64,000 bases of DNA from Campylobacter lari (GCF_001017575.1 NZ_CP011372.1:1178001-1242000), one strand, 5' to 3'. Positions 20,150 to 29,821 are shown, numbered from the stretch's first letter. Numbers and translations are program-made. The notes: a model not told the origin generated them from the sequence alone.

Positions 20150-21502
20150 TTAAAAAAATAATTGTTTTGCCATGATTAAAATCACCGCTAAAGGCGAGAT
20201 ATACCTTACAAAAAAATACCAGCACTCAAAGTATTTACCCCTCATATAAGGATAAAATAAAGTTTGCAAAGCTTCTTTTTTAAGCACAAAGCCTACGAAA
20301 ATTGCACCAAATAATCCACCCAAAGGCATCATTAAATTTGAAGCTATAAAATCCAATATATCAAAAAAACTTTTTCCAAAAAATTCTAAAGAATCTTTAC
20401 TCCACTCAATTCCTGATAAAATACACAAACTTCCCAAAAAATATACAATGAAAGCTATAAAAATCAAAGCTTTTTTTCTTGTAAAATTATAAGAATTGAT
20501 TAAGTAAAAAGTTAAAGGCTCTATCATGGAAACTGCTGAAGTAATCCCTGCAAAAAATAAAGCTATAAAAAAAGCCACAGCTAAAATATTTCCTAAAGGT
20601 AAAAAACCGATTGGATCAATATTTGAAAACAAACTCATTAAAGATACAAAAATCAAACCTGGACCTTGCTGAGCTGGATCTCCATTAAATTCAAATATAA
20701 AAGTAAATACAATAAGCCCCATCATAATACCAATAATAATATTAATAATAATAATATTAATAGTACTTGTAATAAAATTTGTTTTATCTGATAAACTCGC
20801 TGAATAAGTTATAATCGAGCCCACTCCAATAGATAAAGAAAAACAAGCAAGTCCTAAAGCACTCAAAAACGCTCCTACCCCAAGCTTGGAAAAGTCCGGA
20901 GAAAACAAAAACTCACTCGCTTTAGAAAAACCATCCATACTAAAAGAATACCCAAGCATTAAAATAAGTAGTATAAATAAACTTGGCATCATCCAAACAT
21001 TGAGTTTTTCTATACCACTTTTAACACCTTTTGATACTACATAAAAAATCACTATAAATACAAAAGTAAAACATATAAATTGAGATAAAACATCATTAGA
21101 AAGTAAATTTCCAAAAATAGCACCACTTTCTTCTATGCTTTTTGGTAAAGGAAAAAATCCAAAATAAGCATACTTCACAATCCATCCTATAATCACACTA
21201 TAAAAAGAAACAATTAAAATAGCACCTATTAGTGAAAAACCGACTATAGACCAAGCTCTTTTGTGTTTTGGTGCTAAAGTATAATAAGCATTTACAGGGT
21301 CTTTTTCACTAAGTTTTCCTATGCTAAGTTCGGCTAAAAATATCACAAAACCTACTCCCAAAGTCAAAAGTAAATACAAAAGCACAAAGGCTGAGCCTCC
21401 ATTTTGTCCTACTAAAGTTGGGAATTTCCAAGCATTTCCAAGCCCAACAGCTGAGCCTGCTACTGCTAATACAAAACCTATTTTAGAAAATTTTTCATTC
21501 AT
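20150..21502 (-). CDS. NSS-family Na+-dependent transporter, copy 3 (first in the operon)
   Basis: A 450-residue paralogue with the GSAVGLGNAWKFPTLVGQNG signature. It is the promoter-proximal gene of the three. Its central segment (GNLLSNDVLSQFICF through KASEFLF) is the same as in copy 2 at the DNA level, while the N-terminal 100 and C-terminal 180 residues differ at many positions. An amino-acid import role is inferred from the family. Confidence 0.93.
   Translation of the reverse strand: MNEKFSKIGFVLAVAGSAVGLGNAWKFPTLVGQNGGSAFVLLYLLLTLGVGFVIFLAELSIGKLSEKDPVNAYYTLAPKHKRAWSIVGFSLIGAILIVSFYSVIIGWIVKYAYFGFFPLPKSIEESGAIFGNLLSNDVLSQFICFTFVFIVIFYVVSKGVKSGIEKLNVWMMPSLFILLILMLGYSFSMDGFSKASEFLFSPDFSKLGVGAFLSALGLACFSLSIGVGSIITYSASLSDKTNFITSTINIIIINIIIGIMMGLIVFTFIFEFNGDPAQQGPGLIFVSLMSLFSNIDPIGFLPLGNILAVAFFIALFFAGITSAVSMIEPLTFYLINSYNFTRKKALIFIAFIVYFLGSLCILSGIEWSKDSLEFFGKSFFDILDFIASNLMMPLGGLFGAIFVGFVLKKEALQTLFYPYMRGKYFECWYFFVRYISPLAVILIMAKQLFF
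20907..21121 (+). repeat. 215-base exact repeat, member 2 (inside NSS copy 3)
   Basis: This is the partner of 19545-19759. It encodes a transmembrane stretch of the transporter. The equivalent stretch of copy 1 (around 18200-18420) is similar but clearly diverged, so the exchange was between copies 2 and 3 only. Confidence 0.9.
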
Positions 21503-21622
21503 AAAAATAACCTTAAATTTATAAAACTATAAAAAACTTTTAATGTAGCTAAAAAAAACTTTAATTTGTTTTAAAATAGATATATTAATTTAAATTTCAA
21601 TAATTTTAAAGCTATATTGATA

Positions 21623-21628
21623 TATAAT
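21623..21628 (+). promoter_or_regulatory. Probable -10 box of atpE
   Basis: TATAAT about 70 bases upstream of the atpE ATG, giving a leader of roughly 60 bases. The leader contains an unusually GC-rich patch at 21643-21672. Confidence 0.55.
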
Positions 21629-21696
21629 TTCGCTTTTATAAATCACGAGTAGGGATACGCAAGCCGAAAGGATTTAAATTTTTATAAGGAAAAACT

Positions 21697-22020
21697 ATGA
21701 AAAAAATCGTATTTTTAATGCTAGCTTTAAGCGGTTTTGCATTTGCAGCTGAAGGTTCTATGAATCAATGGTTAGCTTCTTTTTCTATCTTAGCAGCAGG
21801 TTTAGGACTTGGTGTTGCAGCTTTAGGTGGAGCTATTGGTATGGGTAACACTGCAGCAGCAACTATAGCAGGTACTGCTAGAAATCCTGGTCTTGGTGGT
21901 AAATTAATGACTACTATGTTTATTGCTTTGGCGATGATTGAAGCTCAAGTTATTTATGCACTTGTTATTGCTCTTATCGCTCTTTATGCTAATCCATTCC
22001 AAGCATTAGTAGCAGCTTAA
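21697..22020 (+). CDS. atpE: ATP synthase F0 subunit c
   Basis: This 107-residue proteolipid forms the rotating c-ring. After a hydrophobic leader-like N terminus (MKKIVFLMLALSGFAFA) come two transmembrane helices joined by the polar loop TARNPG. Helix 2 has the proton-carrying Glu in MIEAQVIYAL. As in other campylobacters it stands apart from the main atp operon. It has a strong AAGGAAAA site, its own promoter and a hairpin terminator, as expected for a subunit needed in many copies. Confidence 0.96.
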   Translation: MKKIVFLMLALSGFAFAAEGSMNQWLASFSILAAGLGLGVAALGGAIGMGNTAAATIAGTARNPGLGGKLMTTMFIALAMIEAQVIYALVIALIALYANPFQALVAA

Positions 22021-22025
22021 TTTTT

Positions 22026-22042
22026 AAGCCCTTTTAGGGCTT
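22026..22042 (+). terminator. Rho-independent terminator of atpE
   Basis: AAGCCC (22026-22031) and GGGCTT (22037-22042) form a GC-rich stem with a 5-base loop, followed by T residues, 5 bases after the atpE stop and 4 bases before tRNA-Leu. Confidence 0.7.
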
Positions 22043-22045
22043 TAC

Positions 22046-22131
22046 GCGGTTATGGTGGAATTGGTAGACACGCCATCTTGAGGGGGTGGTGCGCTCAGCG
22101 TGTGCGAGTTCAAATCTCGCTAACCGCACCA
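22046..22131 (+). tRNA. tRNA-Leu (anticodon GAG)
   Basis: An 86-base class II tRNA with encoded CCA. The acceptor stem pairs GCGGTTA with TAACCGC, the D-loop reads TGGTAGACA, the anticodon stem CCATC/GGTGG encloses TTGAGGG with anticodon GAG, and GTTCAAATC is the T-loop region. A long variable arm fits leucine tRNA. It sits between atpE and a small membrane-protein gene. Confidence 0.95.
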
Positions 22132-22150
22132 TTTCAAGGAATTTTAAAAA

Positions 22151-22585
22151 ATGGCTTTTTATCTCTTAATTAGCGCGGTAGCTTTTTTAATTCTTTTCTT
22201 TGCTATTAAAAAATACACCTTAAAATTAGATGAGCAAGCTTTGCTTGAACCTATAAAAAATGACATATATTCTGAATTTTGCGATCTAATCAATGAAGAA
22301 ATAAGAAATATCAAAAATAATTTTTTGCGAGGCACTTTTACACTTCAAAATGAAAATCATAAAGATGAATTTTTAGAAAATTTAAGTAATATGAGTAGAA
22401 AACTTAACCATATTCAAACTATGAATTTAAGTAAAAAAAGCAATGCCTTATGGGAAGAAGCTCTTTTTGAGTTTTTAAAAGAGTTTGAAAAACTTAACGA
22501 GCAATATCTAAATGATAGTGAAAAAATCAATGATTCAATAAGAACTTCTTTACAAGAAAAATTCTCTAATTTAACAAAAAGCTAA
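22151..22585 (+). CDS. Small membrane-anchored helical protein of unknown function
   Basis: A 144-residue protein with one hydrophobic N-terminal helix (AFYLLISAVAFLILFFAI), then a charged, mostly helical cytoplasmic or periplasmic part rich in Glu, Lys and Asn. I recognise no domain. It follows tRNA-Leu by 19 bases and precedes the chemoreceptor-like gene by about 70. A similar gene follows atpE in C. jejuni by recalled synteny. Function is unknown. Confidence 0.75.
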   Translation: MAFYLLISAVAFLILFFAIKKYTLKLDEQALLEPIKNDIYSEFCDLINEEIRNIKNNFLRGTFTLQNENHKDEFLENLSNMSRKLNHIQTMNLSKKSNALWEEALFEFLKEFEKLNEQYLNDSEKINDSIRTSLQEKFSNLTKS

Positions 22586-22653
22586 CACAAGAAAATTATT
22601 TATTTTAAAAAAAATATATAATTTATAATAGTATTAAAATAAAAGGAGTTATT

Positions 22654-23949
22654 ATGTTTACAAGTAGGAAAAAATTTAATGAACAAATTACTCAATTAGA
22701 GCAATCTAATCAAGCTTTTCAAGATATACTAAATGCTATCAGCAAAACTATGGCTATGATAGAATTTCAAACAGATGGAACTATTATTAGCGCTAATGAA
22801 AATTTTCTAAAAACTATGAATTACTCTCTAGATGAAATCAAAGGAAAACACCATAGTATGTTTTGCTTGCCTGAAGTTGTAAAATCACAACGTTATGTTG
22901 ATTTTTGGAGAGATTTAAAAAGCGGTAAATCAAGAAATGGTCTTTTTAGACGTATTGCAAAAGGTGGAAAAGACATCTATCTTGAAGCAAATTATCTCCC
23001 TATTTTAAACCAAAATAATGAAGTATATAAAGTTATTAAATTTGCAAATGATATCACTCAAAGACACTATGAAATGCTTGATCTAAAAAATACCATAGAT
23101 GCAGCTAATCGCTCTATGGCTATCATTGAATTTAATCCTTATGGAGAGATTTTAAATGCTAATGAAAACTTTACTCAAACTATGGGCTATTCACTAAATG
23201 AAATCAAAGGAAAACACCATAGTATGTTCTGTGAGGAAAAGTTTAGAAACTCAAAAGAATACACAATCTTCTGGGAAGAGCTAAGAAGTGGTAAATTTCA
23301 ATCAGGAAAATTCATACGCTTTGGTAAAAACAATAAGCTAATCCATTTAGAAGCTAGCTATAATCCAATTAAAAATGATGATGGAGAAATTTACAAAGTT
23401 ATTAAATTTGCAACAGATATTACTGAGCAAGTTGTAAGAGATGAGGAAAAATTAAAACTTATCAGTGAATTAGCTGAGCAAAATGATAATTTAACTCAAG
23501 AAGGTGATAGCGTCATAGAAAATACGGTTCAAAATATTCAAGGCATTGCTGATATGATGAATAATAGTAGCAATTTAGTTTCTTCACTAAATGAGCAGTC
23601 AGAGGAAATTAAAAATATTATTCAAACTATTAGTGATATAGCAGATCAAACTAATCTTTTAGCATTAAATGCTGCTATTGAAGCAGCACGTGCAGGTGAG
23701 CATGGTAGAGGTTTTGCTGTTGTTGCTGATGAAGTTAGAAATCTCGCCGAAAGAACTGGACATTCGGTAAATGAAATTACCACTACGATTAATTCTATTA
23801 GAAATGTAACTGCTGAAGTAGTACAAAGTATAAAAGATGGCTTAAGTGGCGTAAATCAAAGTGTGGACTTAGCTAAAGAAGCTAGAGACTGTATGGAAAA
23901 AATTAGAAATAGCTCAGCTCAAGTAGCACAAGCTATGCAAAATAAATAA
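22654..23949 (+). CDS. Cytoplasmic PAS-PAS-MCP signalling protein (BdlA-like)
   Basis: A 431-residue protein with two tandem PAS domains (about 25-130 and 148-255) that share the motif [11 protein letters not shown], then a methyl-accepting chemotaxis signalling domain. The hairpin tip [19 protein letters not shown] (about residue 330) binds CheA/CheW. There is no transmembrane segment or HAMP domain, so it is a soluble receptor. The layout and length match P. aeruginosa BdlA and related energy or redox sensors. The ligand or cofactor is unknown; a repeated conserved Cys in each PAS is notable. It ends in a strong hairpin. Confidence 0.88.
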   Translation: MFTSRKKFNEQITQLEQSNQAFQDILNAISKTMAMIEFQTDGTIISANENFLKTMNYSLDEIKGKHHSMFCLPEVVKSQRYVDFWRDLKSGKSRNGLFRRIAKGGKDIYLEANYLPILNQNNEVYKVIKFANDITQRHYEMLDLKNTIDAANRSMAIIEFNPYGEILNANENFTQTMGYSLNEIKGKHHSMFCEEKFRNSKEYTIFWEELRSGKFQSGKFIRFGKNNKLIHLEASYNPIKNDDGEIYKVIKFATDITEQVVRDEEKLKLISELAEQNDNLTQEGDSVIENTVQNIQGIADMMNNSSNLVSSLNEQSEEIKNIIQTISDIADQTNLLALNAAIEAARAGEHGRGFAVVADEVRNLAERTGHSVNEITTTINSIRNVTAEVVQSIKDGLSGVNQSVDLAKEARDCMEKIRNSSAQVAQAMQNK

Positions 23950-23980
23950 AAAGTTTTTAGCTTAAATGCTAAAAACTTTT
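23949..23980. terminator. Bidirectional terminator between the PAS-MCP gene and the pyrC-like gene
   Basis: AAAAGTTTTTAGC (23949-23961) pairs with GCTAAAAACTTTT (23968-23980) over 13 bp with a 6-base loop. It is usable on both strands for the two convergent genes. Confidence 0.75.
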
Positions 23981-25125
23981 CCTGCTATAAAGCTTTTCTC
24001 TACCTTGCCTTGCAAGATATCATTTACATATAAACCTTCTCCATTAAAAGAATAATTTTCATCAAACACAACCAAATCAGCATCAAAACCAGATTCTATT
24101 TTTCCTTTATTTAATCCTAAAAATTGCGCTTGATTGTAACTTGTAAAATCACATAATTCTTTCCAAGTTAAAATATTTTCTTTTATTAAATACGTAAAGC
24201 ATAAACTCATATACATAGCTATGGCATTAACTCCAAAATCTGCTTCATCAAAAGCTAAATCTTTTTTAGTGCTAGGAGTATGTAAAGAACTTAAGAAAGT
24301 AATTTTTTTATCTTGAAGTAATTTTTTAAGGCGTATTAATTCATCTTTTGCTCTTAATGGAGGCAAGATTTTTGCTTGAGTATTGAAATTTTCACATGTA
24401 CTTTCATCTTTGATTAAATGATGAATTGAAATTTCACTATACTGATCATGCAATAATTCAAATGACCTTGTAATTGCCAAAGAGCTAAAACAAACTTTGT
24501 TTTCATAAAATTCCACTAATTCTTTCATTTTTGCCACTTCACTAGTTTCAGCTATATCGCTAATTCCTATTAGTCCTAATTCAAAGCTTGTTTGTCCATC
24601 ATTCATCACTCCATGATCATCAAAACTCTCATCAAAACACTTTAAAAACACCGGAGTTGATTTCATATTAGCATATTGCATACATTGTCTTAAATAATTT
24701 GCACCTAAAGTACTTGAAAGCTCTAAGCCTTTTGCGCCCATATCAATTAAGGTAGCAATATTTTTTAATTTTTCTGCTTTATCTAATACATTAATAGTAG
24801 GCAAAACATTAATATCTAAAGATTTTAATTTATCAAAATAAAGCGCATAGCCTTGAGTGTTAGCTTCTAAACTATCTTTTAAAACAATAGTCCCCACCCC
24901 ACCTTTTAAGCATGCTTTTTCAAGATCATATAATTTATCTATACTAAATTCATTATCAAGTAAACTAACATTTAAATCAATAAACGAAGGAAGTAAAGTC
25001 TTACCTTCTATATCAACAATATGCTCATCATCATTTAAATCATTAGCAATTTGAGTGATTTTTCCATCTTCTATTTTAAGATCAAGCTTTTGCTTACCAT
25101 AAATTTTTGCATTTTTGATAATCAT
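23962..25125 (-). CDS. Dihydroorotase-like protein, probably non-catalytic
   Basis: A 387-residue amidohydrolase-fold protein. The start was moved to the ATG at 25123-25125, which has a GGAGG site and overlaps the gpsA stop (ATGA); an upstream in-frame start would overlap gpsA more. The usual metal-binding H-x-H after the first strand (DxHxH) reads FIDLNVSLLDNE, so both histidines are missing. Such inactive homologues serve as partners of aspartate transcarbamoylase in some bacteria (family knowledge). A true dihydroorotase must be encoded elsewhere. Confidence 0.8.
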   Translation of the reverse strand: MIIKNAKIYGKQKLDLKIEDGKITQIANDLNDDEHIVDIEGKTLLPSFIDLNVSLLDNEFSIDKLYDLEKACLKGGVGTIVLKDSLEANTQGYALYFDKLKSLDINVLPTINVLDKAEKLKNIATLIDMGAKGLELSSTLGANYLRQCMQYANMKSTPVFLKCFDESFDDHGVMNDGQTSFELGLIGISDIAETSEVAKMKELVEFYENKVCFSSLAITRSFELLHDQYSEISIHHLIKDESTCENFNTQAKILPPLRAKDELIRLKKLLQDKKITFLSSLHTPSTKKDLAFDEADFGVNAIAMYMSLCFTYLIKENILTWKELCDFTSYNQAQFLGLNKGKIESGFDADLVVFDENYSFNGEGLYVNDILQGKVEKSFIAGKVFSI

Positions 25126-26024
25126 GATATTTCCTCCTTCGATGACATCAAATCTTTCAAAGATTCCCAAGCATTCTTGCCCTCTAGCATTAAGACTACT
25201 TCGTTAACAATCGGGGTATAAATTTGAAATTGTTTTGATAAAGAATGTATAGCATAAGCAGTTTGCACTCCTTCTGCTACCTCTCCAAGCTCCATTAAAA
25301 TATCTTTTATATTTTTGCCACTAGCCAAACTTAAACCTACTCTATAATTTCTTGATAGATTACTAGAAGCTGTTAAAAATAAATCTCCAGCCCCACTAAG
25401 TCCTAAAAATGTTTCTTCTTTAGCGTTAAAAAACTGCCCAAAACGGTGCATTTCCACCAAGCCTCTTGAGACTAAAGAAGCTCTTGCATTATTACCTAAA
25501 TTTAAGCCATCGCAAACCCCACTTGCAATTGCTAAAACATTCTTATATGCACCACAAATCTCAGCACCTTTAACATCAGAACTTGTATAAGTTTTAATAT
25601 AATTTGGAAAAAAACTTGCAAATTGATTGCAAAGATCTTGATTTTTACCGCTAACAACCAAAGCACAAGGTTTTTTTTCTAGCACTTCACTTGCAAAAGA
25701 AGGACCACTTAAAAAACAAAGTCTATCACTACTTATAAACTCGCTAAAAACCTCATCCATAAATTTTAAACTTTTACAGTCAATACCCTTAGAAGCTACA
25801 AGAATTTTTTGATTTAAATCTTTAAAATTATTTGTAAGCCACTCATGTATTCCTTGAGCATATAAAGCAAAAACTAAATATTCATATTCTAAAGCTTCTT
25901 TGGTGCTAACAAAATAAGAAAGATCTTTTTCATGAAAAGAAGTTATCACGCATTCATTTTTAGCACTCAATGCATCATATAAAGCACTTCCCCATTTTCC
26001 TGCACCAATAACTGCTATTTTCAT
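25122..26024 (-). CDS. gpsA: Glycerol-3-phosphate dehydrogenase [NAD(P)+]
   Basis: A 300-residue enzyme that reduces dihydroxyacetone phosphate to sn-glycerol 3-phosphate for phospholipid synthesis. The N-terminal Rossmann motif GAGKWGSALYDAL replaces the common GAGSWG. The catalytic Lys lies in AEICGAYKNVLAIASGVCDGL, and GLSGAGDLFLT follows. Slightly short (usual length about 330) but complete. It sits between gatB (2-base gap) and the pyrC-like gene. Confidence 0.95.
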   Translation of the reverse strand: MKIAVIGAGKWGSALYDALSAKNECVITSFHEKDLSYFVSTKEALEYEYLVFALYAQGIHEWLTNNFKDLNQKILVASKGIDCKSLKFMDEVFSEFISSDRLCFLSGPSFASEVLEKKPCALVVSGKNQDLCNQFASFFPNYIKTYTSSDVKGAEICGAYKNVLAIASGVCDGLNLGNNARASLVSRGLVEMHRFGQFFNAKEETFLGLSGAGDLFLTASSNLSRNYRVGLSLASGKNIKDILMELGEVAEGVQTAYAIHSLSKQFQIYTPIVNEVVLMLEGKNAWESLKDLMSSKEEIS

Positions 26025-26026
26025 AT

Positions 26027-27445
26027 TTAACCAAGTTTTGCTTTTAAAATTTCATTTACCTTGGCAGGATTAAATGCACCTTTACCCGCTTTCATTGCTT
26101 GACCAACAAAGAAACCAAAAAGTTTATCTTTACCACTTTTATATTCAGCCACTTTATCTTCATTGTTTGCTAAAATTTCATCTATAATCTTTTCAATAGC
26201 ACCATCATCGCTTACTTGTTTTAAACCAAGTTTTTCAATAGCATCATCAATTTCAACTTCTGTGTTTTCAAACACATAAGCTAAAATATCCTTACCTGCT
26301 TTAGCACTAATAACACCTTCTTCTATACGTTTGATCAAAATAGCTAATTTTTCTTGTTTTACAGGTGAGTTTTCTATAGTTAACTCACCTTTTAAAAGTC
26401 CCATTAACTCGGTCGTAAGCCAAGTAACACAAAGTTTTGGGTTTAATTTTTGATCAATTAAATACTCAAAATATCTACAAAGCTCCAATGAAGACACAAT
26501 CACTTCACTATCACTTTCTTTAATACCTAATTCACTAACAAATCTAGCTTTCTTCTCATCAGGAAGTTCAGGTATATCTTGATTTAGCATTTCATCATCT
26601 AAAATTACAGGTAAAAGATCAGGATCAGGGAAATATCTATATTCAGCAGAGTCTTCTTTACCTCTCATACTTCTAGTAACTAAATTAACCGTATCAAATA
26701 ATCTTGTCTCCTGTACAACTTCTTGATCGTATTTTCCATCTTCCCAAGCTTCGCTTTGACGTTTTACTTCATACTCAATCGCCTTTTGGATAAAACGAAA
26801 TGAATTTAAGTTTTTAATCTCGACTCTAGTATAAAGCTTATCATCGCCCTTTGGACGAATACTAACATTAGCATCACATCTAAAACTGCCTTCTTGCATA
26901 TTTGCATCTGAAATATCTAAAAATCTTATAATAGAATGAAGCTTTTTCAAATAAGCCACTGCCTCATCAGAACTTCTAAGTTCAGGCTCACTAACGATTT
27001 CAAGCAAAGGCGTACCTGCTCTATTTAAATCTACTTTTGAAAAATTACTCTCATGTATATTTTTTCCTGCATCTTCTTCTAAATGAGCTCTAGTAATACC
27101 TATGCGTTTATTTTCTCCATTTACATTGATAAACAACTCGCCATTTTCTACTATAGGAATATCAAATTGCGAAATTTGATAAGCTTTTGGCAAATCAGGA
27201 TAAAAATAATTTTTTCTATTAAAAATACTTTTTTTATTTATAGTTGCATTAACTGCTTTTCCAAATGCTATGGCTTTTTTTACCGCTTCTTGATTTAATA
27301 CAGGTAAAGCACCTGGTAAAGCTAAACATGTTGGGCATACATTAGTATTTGATTTTACTCCAAAAGAAGTCGCACATGAGCAAAAGATTTTTGTTTTTGT
27401 ATTTAATTGCGCATGAACTTCAAGTCCTATAACAACTTCAAACAT
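26027..27445 (-). CDS. gatB: Aspartyl/glutamyl-tRNA amidotransferase subunit B
   Basis: A 472-residue subunit of GatCAB, which converts mischarged Glu-tRNAGln (and Asp-tRNAAsn) to the correct aminoacyl-tRNA. The start [20 protein letters not shown], the Cys cluster [32 protein letters not shown] and the C-terminal YqeY-like tail ([20 protein letters not shown]) are all present. It is first in the gatB-gpsA-pyrC-like operon. gatA and gatC are not in the window. Confidence 0.97.
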   Translation of the reverse strand: MFEVVIGLEVHAQLNTKTKIFCSCATSFGVKSNTNVCPTCLALPGALPVLNQEAVKKAIAFGKAVNATINKKSIFNRKNYFYPDLPKAYQISQFDIPIVENGELFINVNGENKRIGITRAHLEEDAGKNIHESNFSKVDLNRAGTPLLEIVSEPELRSSDEAVAYLKKLHSIIRFLDISDANMQEGSFRCDANVSIRPKGDDKLYTRVEIKNLNSFRFIQKAIEYEVKRQSEAWEDGKYDQEVVQETRLFDTVNLVTRSMRGKEDSAEYRYFPDPDLLPVILDDEMLNQDIPELPDEKKARFVSELGIKESDSEVIVSSLELCRYFEYLIDQKLNPKLCVTWLTTELMGLLKGELTIENSPVKQEKLAILIKRIEEGVISAKAGKDILAYVFENTEVEIDDAIEKLGLKQVSDDGAIEKIIDEILANNEDKVAEYKSGKDKLFGFFVGQAMKAGKGAFNPAKVNEILKAKLG

Positions 27446-27534
27446 TAAAATTTTCCTTAGAATTTTTTGATTATTCTAGCGTTTTTTATTTCAAAAAGAG
27501 TTTAAAAAAGAATAAAAGAAGAAGATTAAAAAAA

Positions 27535-27565
27535 GAAAAAGCAAAAAAAATATTTTTGCTTTTTC
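27535..27565 (-). terminator. Rho-independent terminator of atpB
   Basis: On the minus strand GAAAAAGCAAAAA pairs with TTTTTGCTTTTTC (13 bp, 5-base loop) directly after the atpB stop and is followed by a long T-run. It separates atpB from gatB. Confidence 0.75.
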
Positions 27566-27569
27566 AATA

Positions 27570-28250
27570 TTAATGATGTTCATCAACTACAGTTGCACCT
27601 GCTAAATAAACATAAGTTAAAATCATAAAAATAAAAGATTGCAAAAATGCCATAAAAGTTAAAAGCATATAAGCAGGTAGTGGTGCAACCCAAGGCACAA
27701 GAGCTAAAATAACTGCTAAGAATAAATCATCCCCCTTGATATTACCAAATAAACGGAAAGATAAAGAAATAACTCTTGAAATATGAGAAACCACTTCTAT
27801 AGGAAACATTAAAGGTGCTAGAATTTTCACAGGTCCCATAAAGTGTGCAAAATATTTAAAAAATCCTTGAGTTCTAATACCTTCAAAATGATAATATATA
27901 AATACTATAATAGCTAAAGTCGCACTAAAATTTAAACTAGCACTTGGAGCCTCAAAACCTGGTATAATCCCTATAATATTACTAAAAAACACCATAAAAC
28001 CTATAGTTGCAACTAAAGGTAAATATCTTCTAGCAGCTTCATCACTACCCATAGTATCTCTACCCATACTTAGAATGCCTTCCATATAAGCTTCAGCTAA
28101 ATTCTGACTACCTCTTGGAACAATTTGCATGGATCTTGTAGCAAGTTTTGCTAAAATCAAAGAAATCACAACTACTATACCTAAGTGAAAAAAGTATGCA
28201 AAAGTGTGACTAGAATCTATAAAAGAACTAAATAAAAATAAATCTTTCAT
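27570..28250 (-). CDS. atpB: ATP synthase F0 subunit a
   Basis: A 226-residue integral membrane protein forming the proton half-channels against the c-ring. It has about 5-6 hydrophobic helices. The essential Arg lies in [15 protein letters not shown], and the C-terminal helix [19 protein letters not shown] is typical. It has its own promoter and terminator. The c subunit gene lies about 6 kb away rather than next to it. Confidence 0.96.
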   Translation of the reverse strand: MKDLFLFSSFIDSSHTFAYFFHLGIVVVISLILAKLATRSMQIVPRGSQNLAEAYMEGILSMGRDTMGSDEAARRYLPLVATIGFMVFFSNIIGIIPGFEAPSASLNFSATLAIIVFIYYHFEGIRTQGFFKYFAHFMGPVKILAPLMFPIEVVSHISRVISLSFRLFGNIKGDDLFLAVILALVPWVAPLPAYMLLTFMAFLQSFIFMILTYVYLAGATVVDEHH

Positions 28251-28287
28251 TAAAAATCCTTAGCAGAATAAATATTTCAAAGCTAAT

Positions 28288-28293
28288 ATTATA
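28288..28293 (-). promoter_or_regulatory. Probable -10 box of atpB
   Basis: TATAAT on the minus strand, 37 bases upstream of the atpB ATG, followed by an AAGGA site. Confidence 0.5.
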
Positions 28294-28312
28294 GAAAAAA
28301 TTTGCTTATATT

Positions 28313-29821
28313 TTAATGAAAATTCATTTTATTAGCGCAAAAATATCCACCCAAAATCGCACCTGTAAAACCACCACCAGGAAATATAAAAGCATTGGCA
28401 AAATACAAATTTTCTACACTTTTGCTTTTATAATGTAATCTATATTTAGCCCCTTCTTGATCTTGAGAAAATCCATAAATTGCACCCTCATAAGCTTTAG
28501 TATATCTTTGTATAGTTTTTGGAGTGGCTAATTCTTGATGGATTAAGTATGAGCTTAAATTCGGAAAAATCTCATCTAGTCTTTGCACTATGGCTTTCAA
28601 TACTTCTTCTTTTTTGGCTTTATAATCTTCCTTATTTAAATCCCATTCTTGATAATTTGAACTAAAAGCTACAACACCTATATATTTATCGCTAGCTAAG
28701 CCACTATCAACCTTAGAATAATTTACAAAAGCCATAGGTCTTTTTTTGATATCTAGTTTTAAAATATTAGTATTTTCATATGAACTATTTAAAAAATCAT
28801 CTTCAAATACAAAATTACAATAATCCATATTTTCATAAATTTTAGAAATATCTTTATCATAAATAAAATAAGCACTTACCAAAGAACAAGCACGCTTTTT
28901 AGATTCTATTGCTTTGATTTCTTGGGTTAAATTTAAATCTTTAAGCAAGTCTTTATATACGATTAAAGGATCACAATTAGCAATAATTTTTTGCGCATAA
29001 ACCATGTGAGTTTCATTTTTATGAGTATATTCTACTCCATAAGCTTTTTGATCTTTTGTGAGTATTTTAACAACTTCAGCCTTGGCTAAAACCTGCCCTT
29101 GATTTTCTTTGATAACCTCAGCCAAAGCATCACTTAAAGCTTGCGAGCCACCTTTAATGTATACTCCGCCATCGTAATAATGTTTTTGCGCCATAGCATG
29201 ATAAGAAAAAATAAATTCTTTACTATCATGATGATAATAACTTAAATTTGCATTTAAAATCTTTTTTAGCTTATCATTTTTAATATAAGCATTTAAAACA
29301 TCATAAACTTTTTTATTAAACAATCTGTTTTTAATAAATATCCAAGCAGTGCTAAATGGAAATAACAATAACTCGCTTAATTTTAAATCCCAAGGAAATC
29401 TTCGAATAGCATAAGCTTGCAATCTTATAGCTTTAAAATATTTATCTATACCTTTACTTTCTTGTGGAAATTCCTTTTTTAAAACCTCTTTTACTTTTTC
29501 TATACCATGAGGCAAGGTCAAATTATAGTTTTTACTTTTAATGCTCCAAGCACTTGGTAAAGGTAAAATTTCAATTTTATTCTTTATACCAAGCTTTTCA
29601 AAAACTAAATGCTTCATGTCAGTTTTTGCTTCACCTAAATCCATCTCATGAAGCCCCGCATCAATCAAAGCGCCTTTTCTTTTGAAACAAGTAGCACAAC
29701 CACCGATTAAAGAATGCTGCTCTAAAATCAAAACTCTTTTACCATTTCTAGCTAAAAAAGCACCCGCACTTAAGCCCCCAAGACCTGAACCTATAATAAC
29801 TACATCAAATTTTACATCCAT
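28313..29821 (-). CDS. FAD-dependent oxidoreductase of the phytoene desaturase/carotenoid isomerase type
   Basis: A 502-residue flavoprotein. The N-terminal Rossmann motif VVIIGSGLGGLSAGAFLARN and the second motif GGCATCF bind FAD. The C-terminal block FPGGGFTGAILGGYFCANKM matches the CrtI/CrtISO/retinol-saturase superfamily. No carotenoid genes are nearby, so the substrate is unlikely to be a carotenoid. It starts 10 bases inside the end of radA. I do not recall this gene between atpB and radA in C. jejuni, so it may be an insertion or a lineage-specific retention. Confidence 0.8.
   Translation of the reverse strand: MDVKFDVVIIGSGLGGLSAGAFLARNGKRVLILEQHSLIGGCATCFKRKGALIDAGLHEMDLGEAKTDMKHLVFEKLGIKNKIEILPLPSAWSIKSKNYNLTLPHGIEKVKEVLKKEFPQESKGIDKYFKAIRLQAYAIRRFPWDLKLSELLLFPFSTAWIFIKNRLFNKKVYDVLNAYIKNDKLKKILNANLSYYHHDSKEFIFSYHAMAQKHYYDGGVYIKGGSQALSDALAEVIKENQGQVLAKAEVVKILTKDQKAYGVEYTHKNETHMVYAQKIIANCDPLIVYKDLLKDLNLTQEIKAIESKKRACSLVSAYFIYDKDISKIYENMDYCNFVFEDDFLNSSYENTNILKLDIKKRPMAFVNYSKVDSGLASDKYIGVVAFSSNYQEWDLNKEDYKAKKEEVLKAIVQRLDEIFPNLSSYLIHQELATPKTIQRYTKAYEGAIYGFSQDQEGAKYRLHYKSKSVENLYFANAFIFPGGGFTGAILGGYFCANKMNFH

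Noticed and set aside
21643..21680. c-di-GMP-type riboswitch in the atpE leader
   Set aside because: There is a superficial resemblance (ACGCAA, GAAA), but the paired stems and tetraloop receptor are missing and the element is too short.
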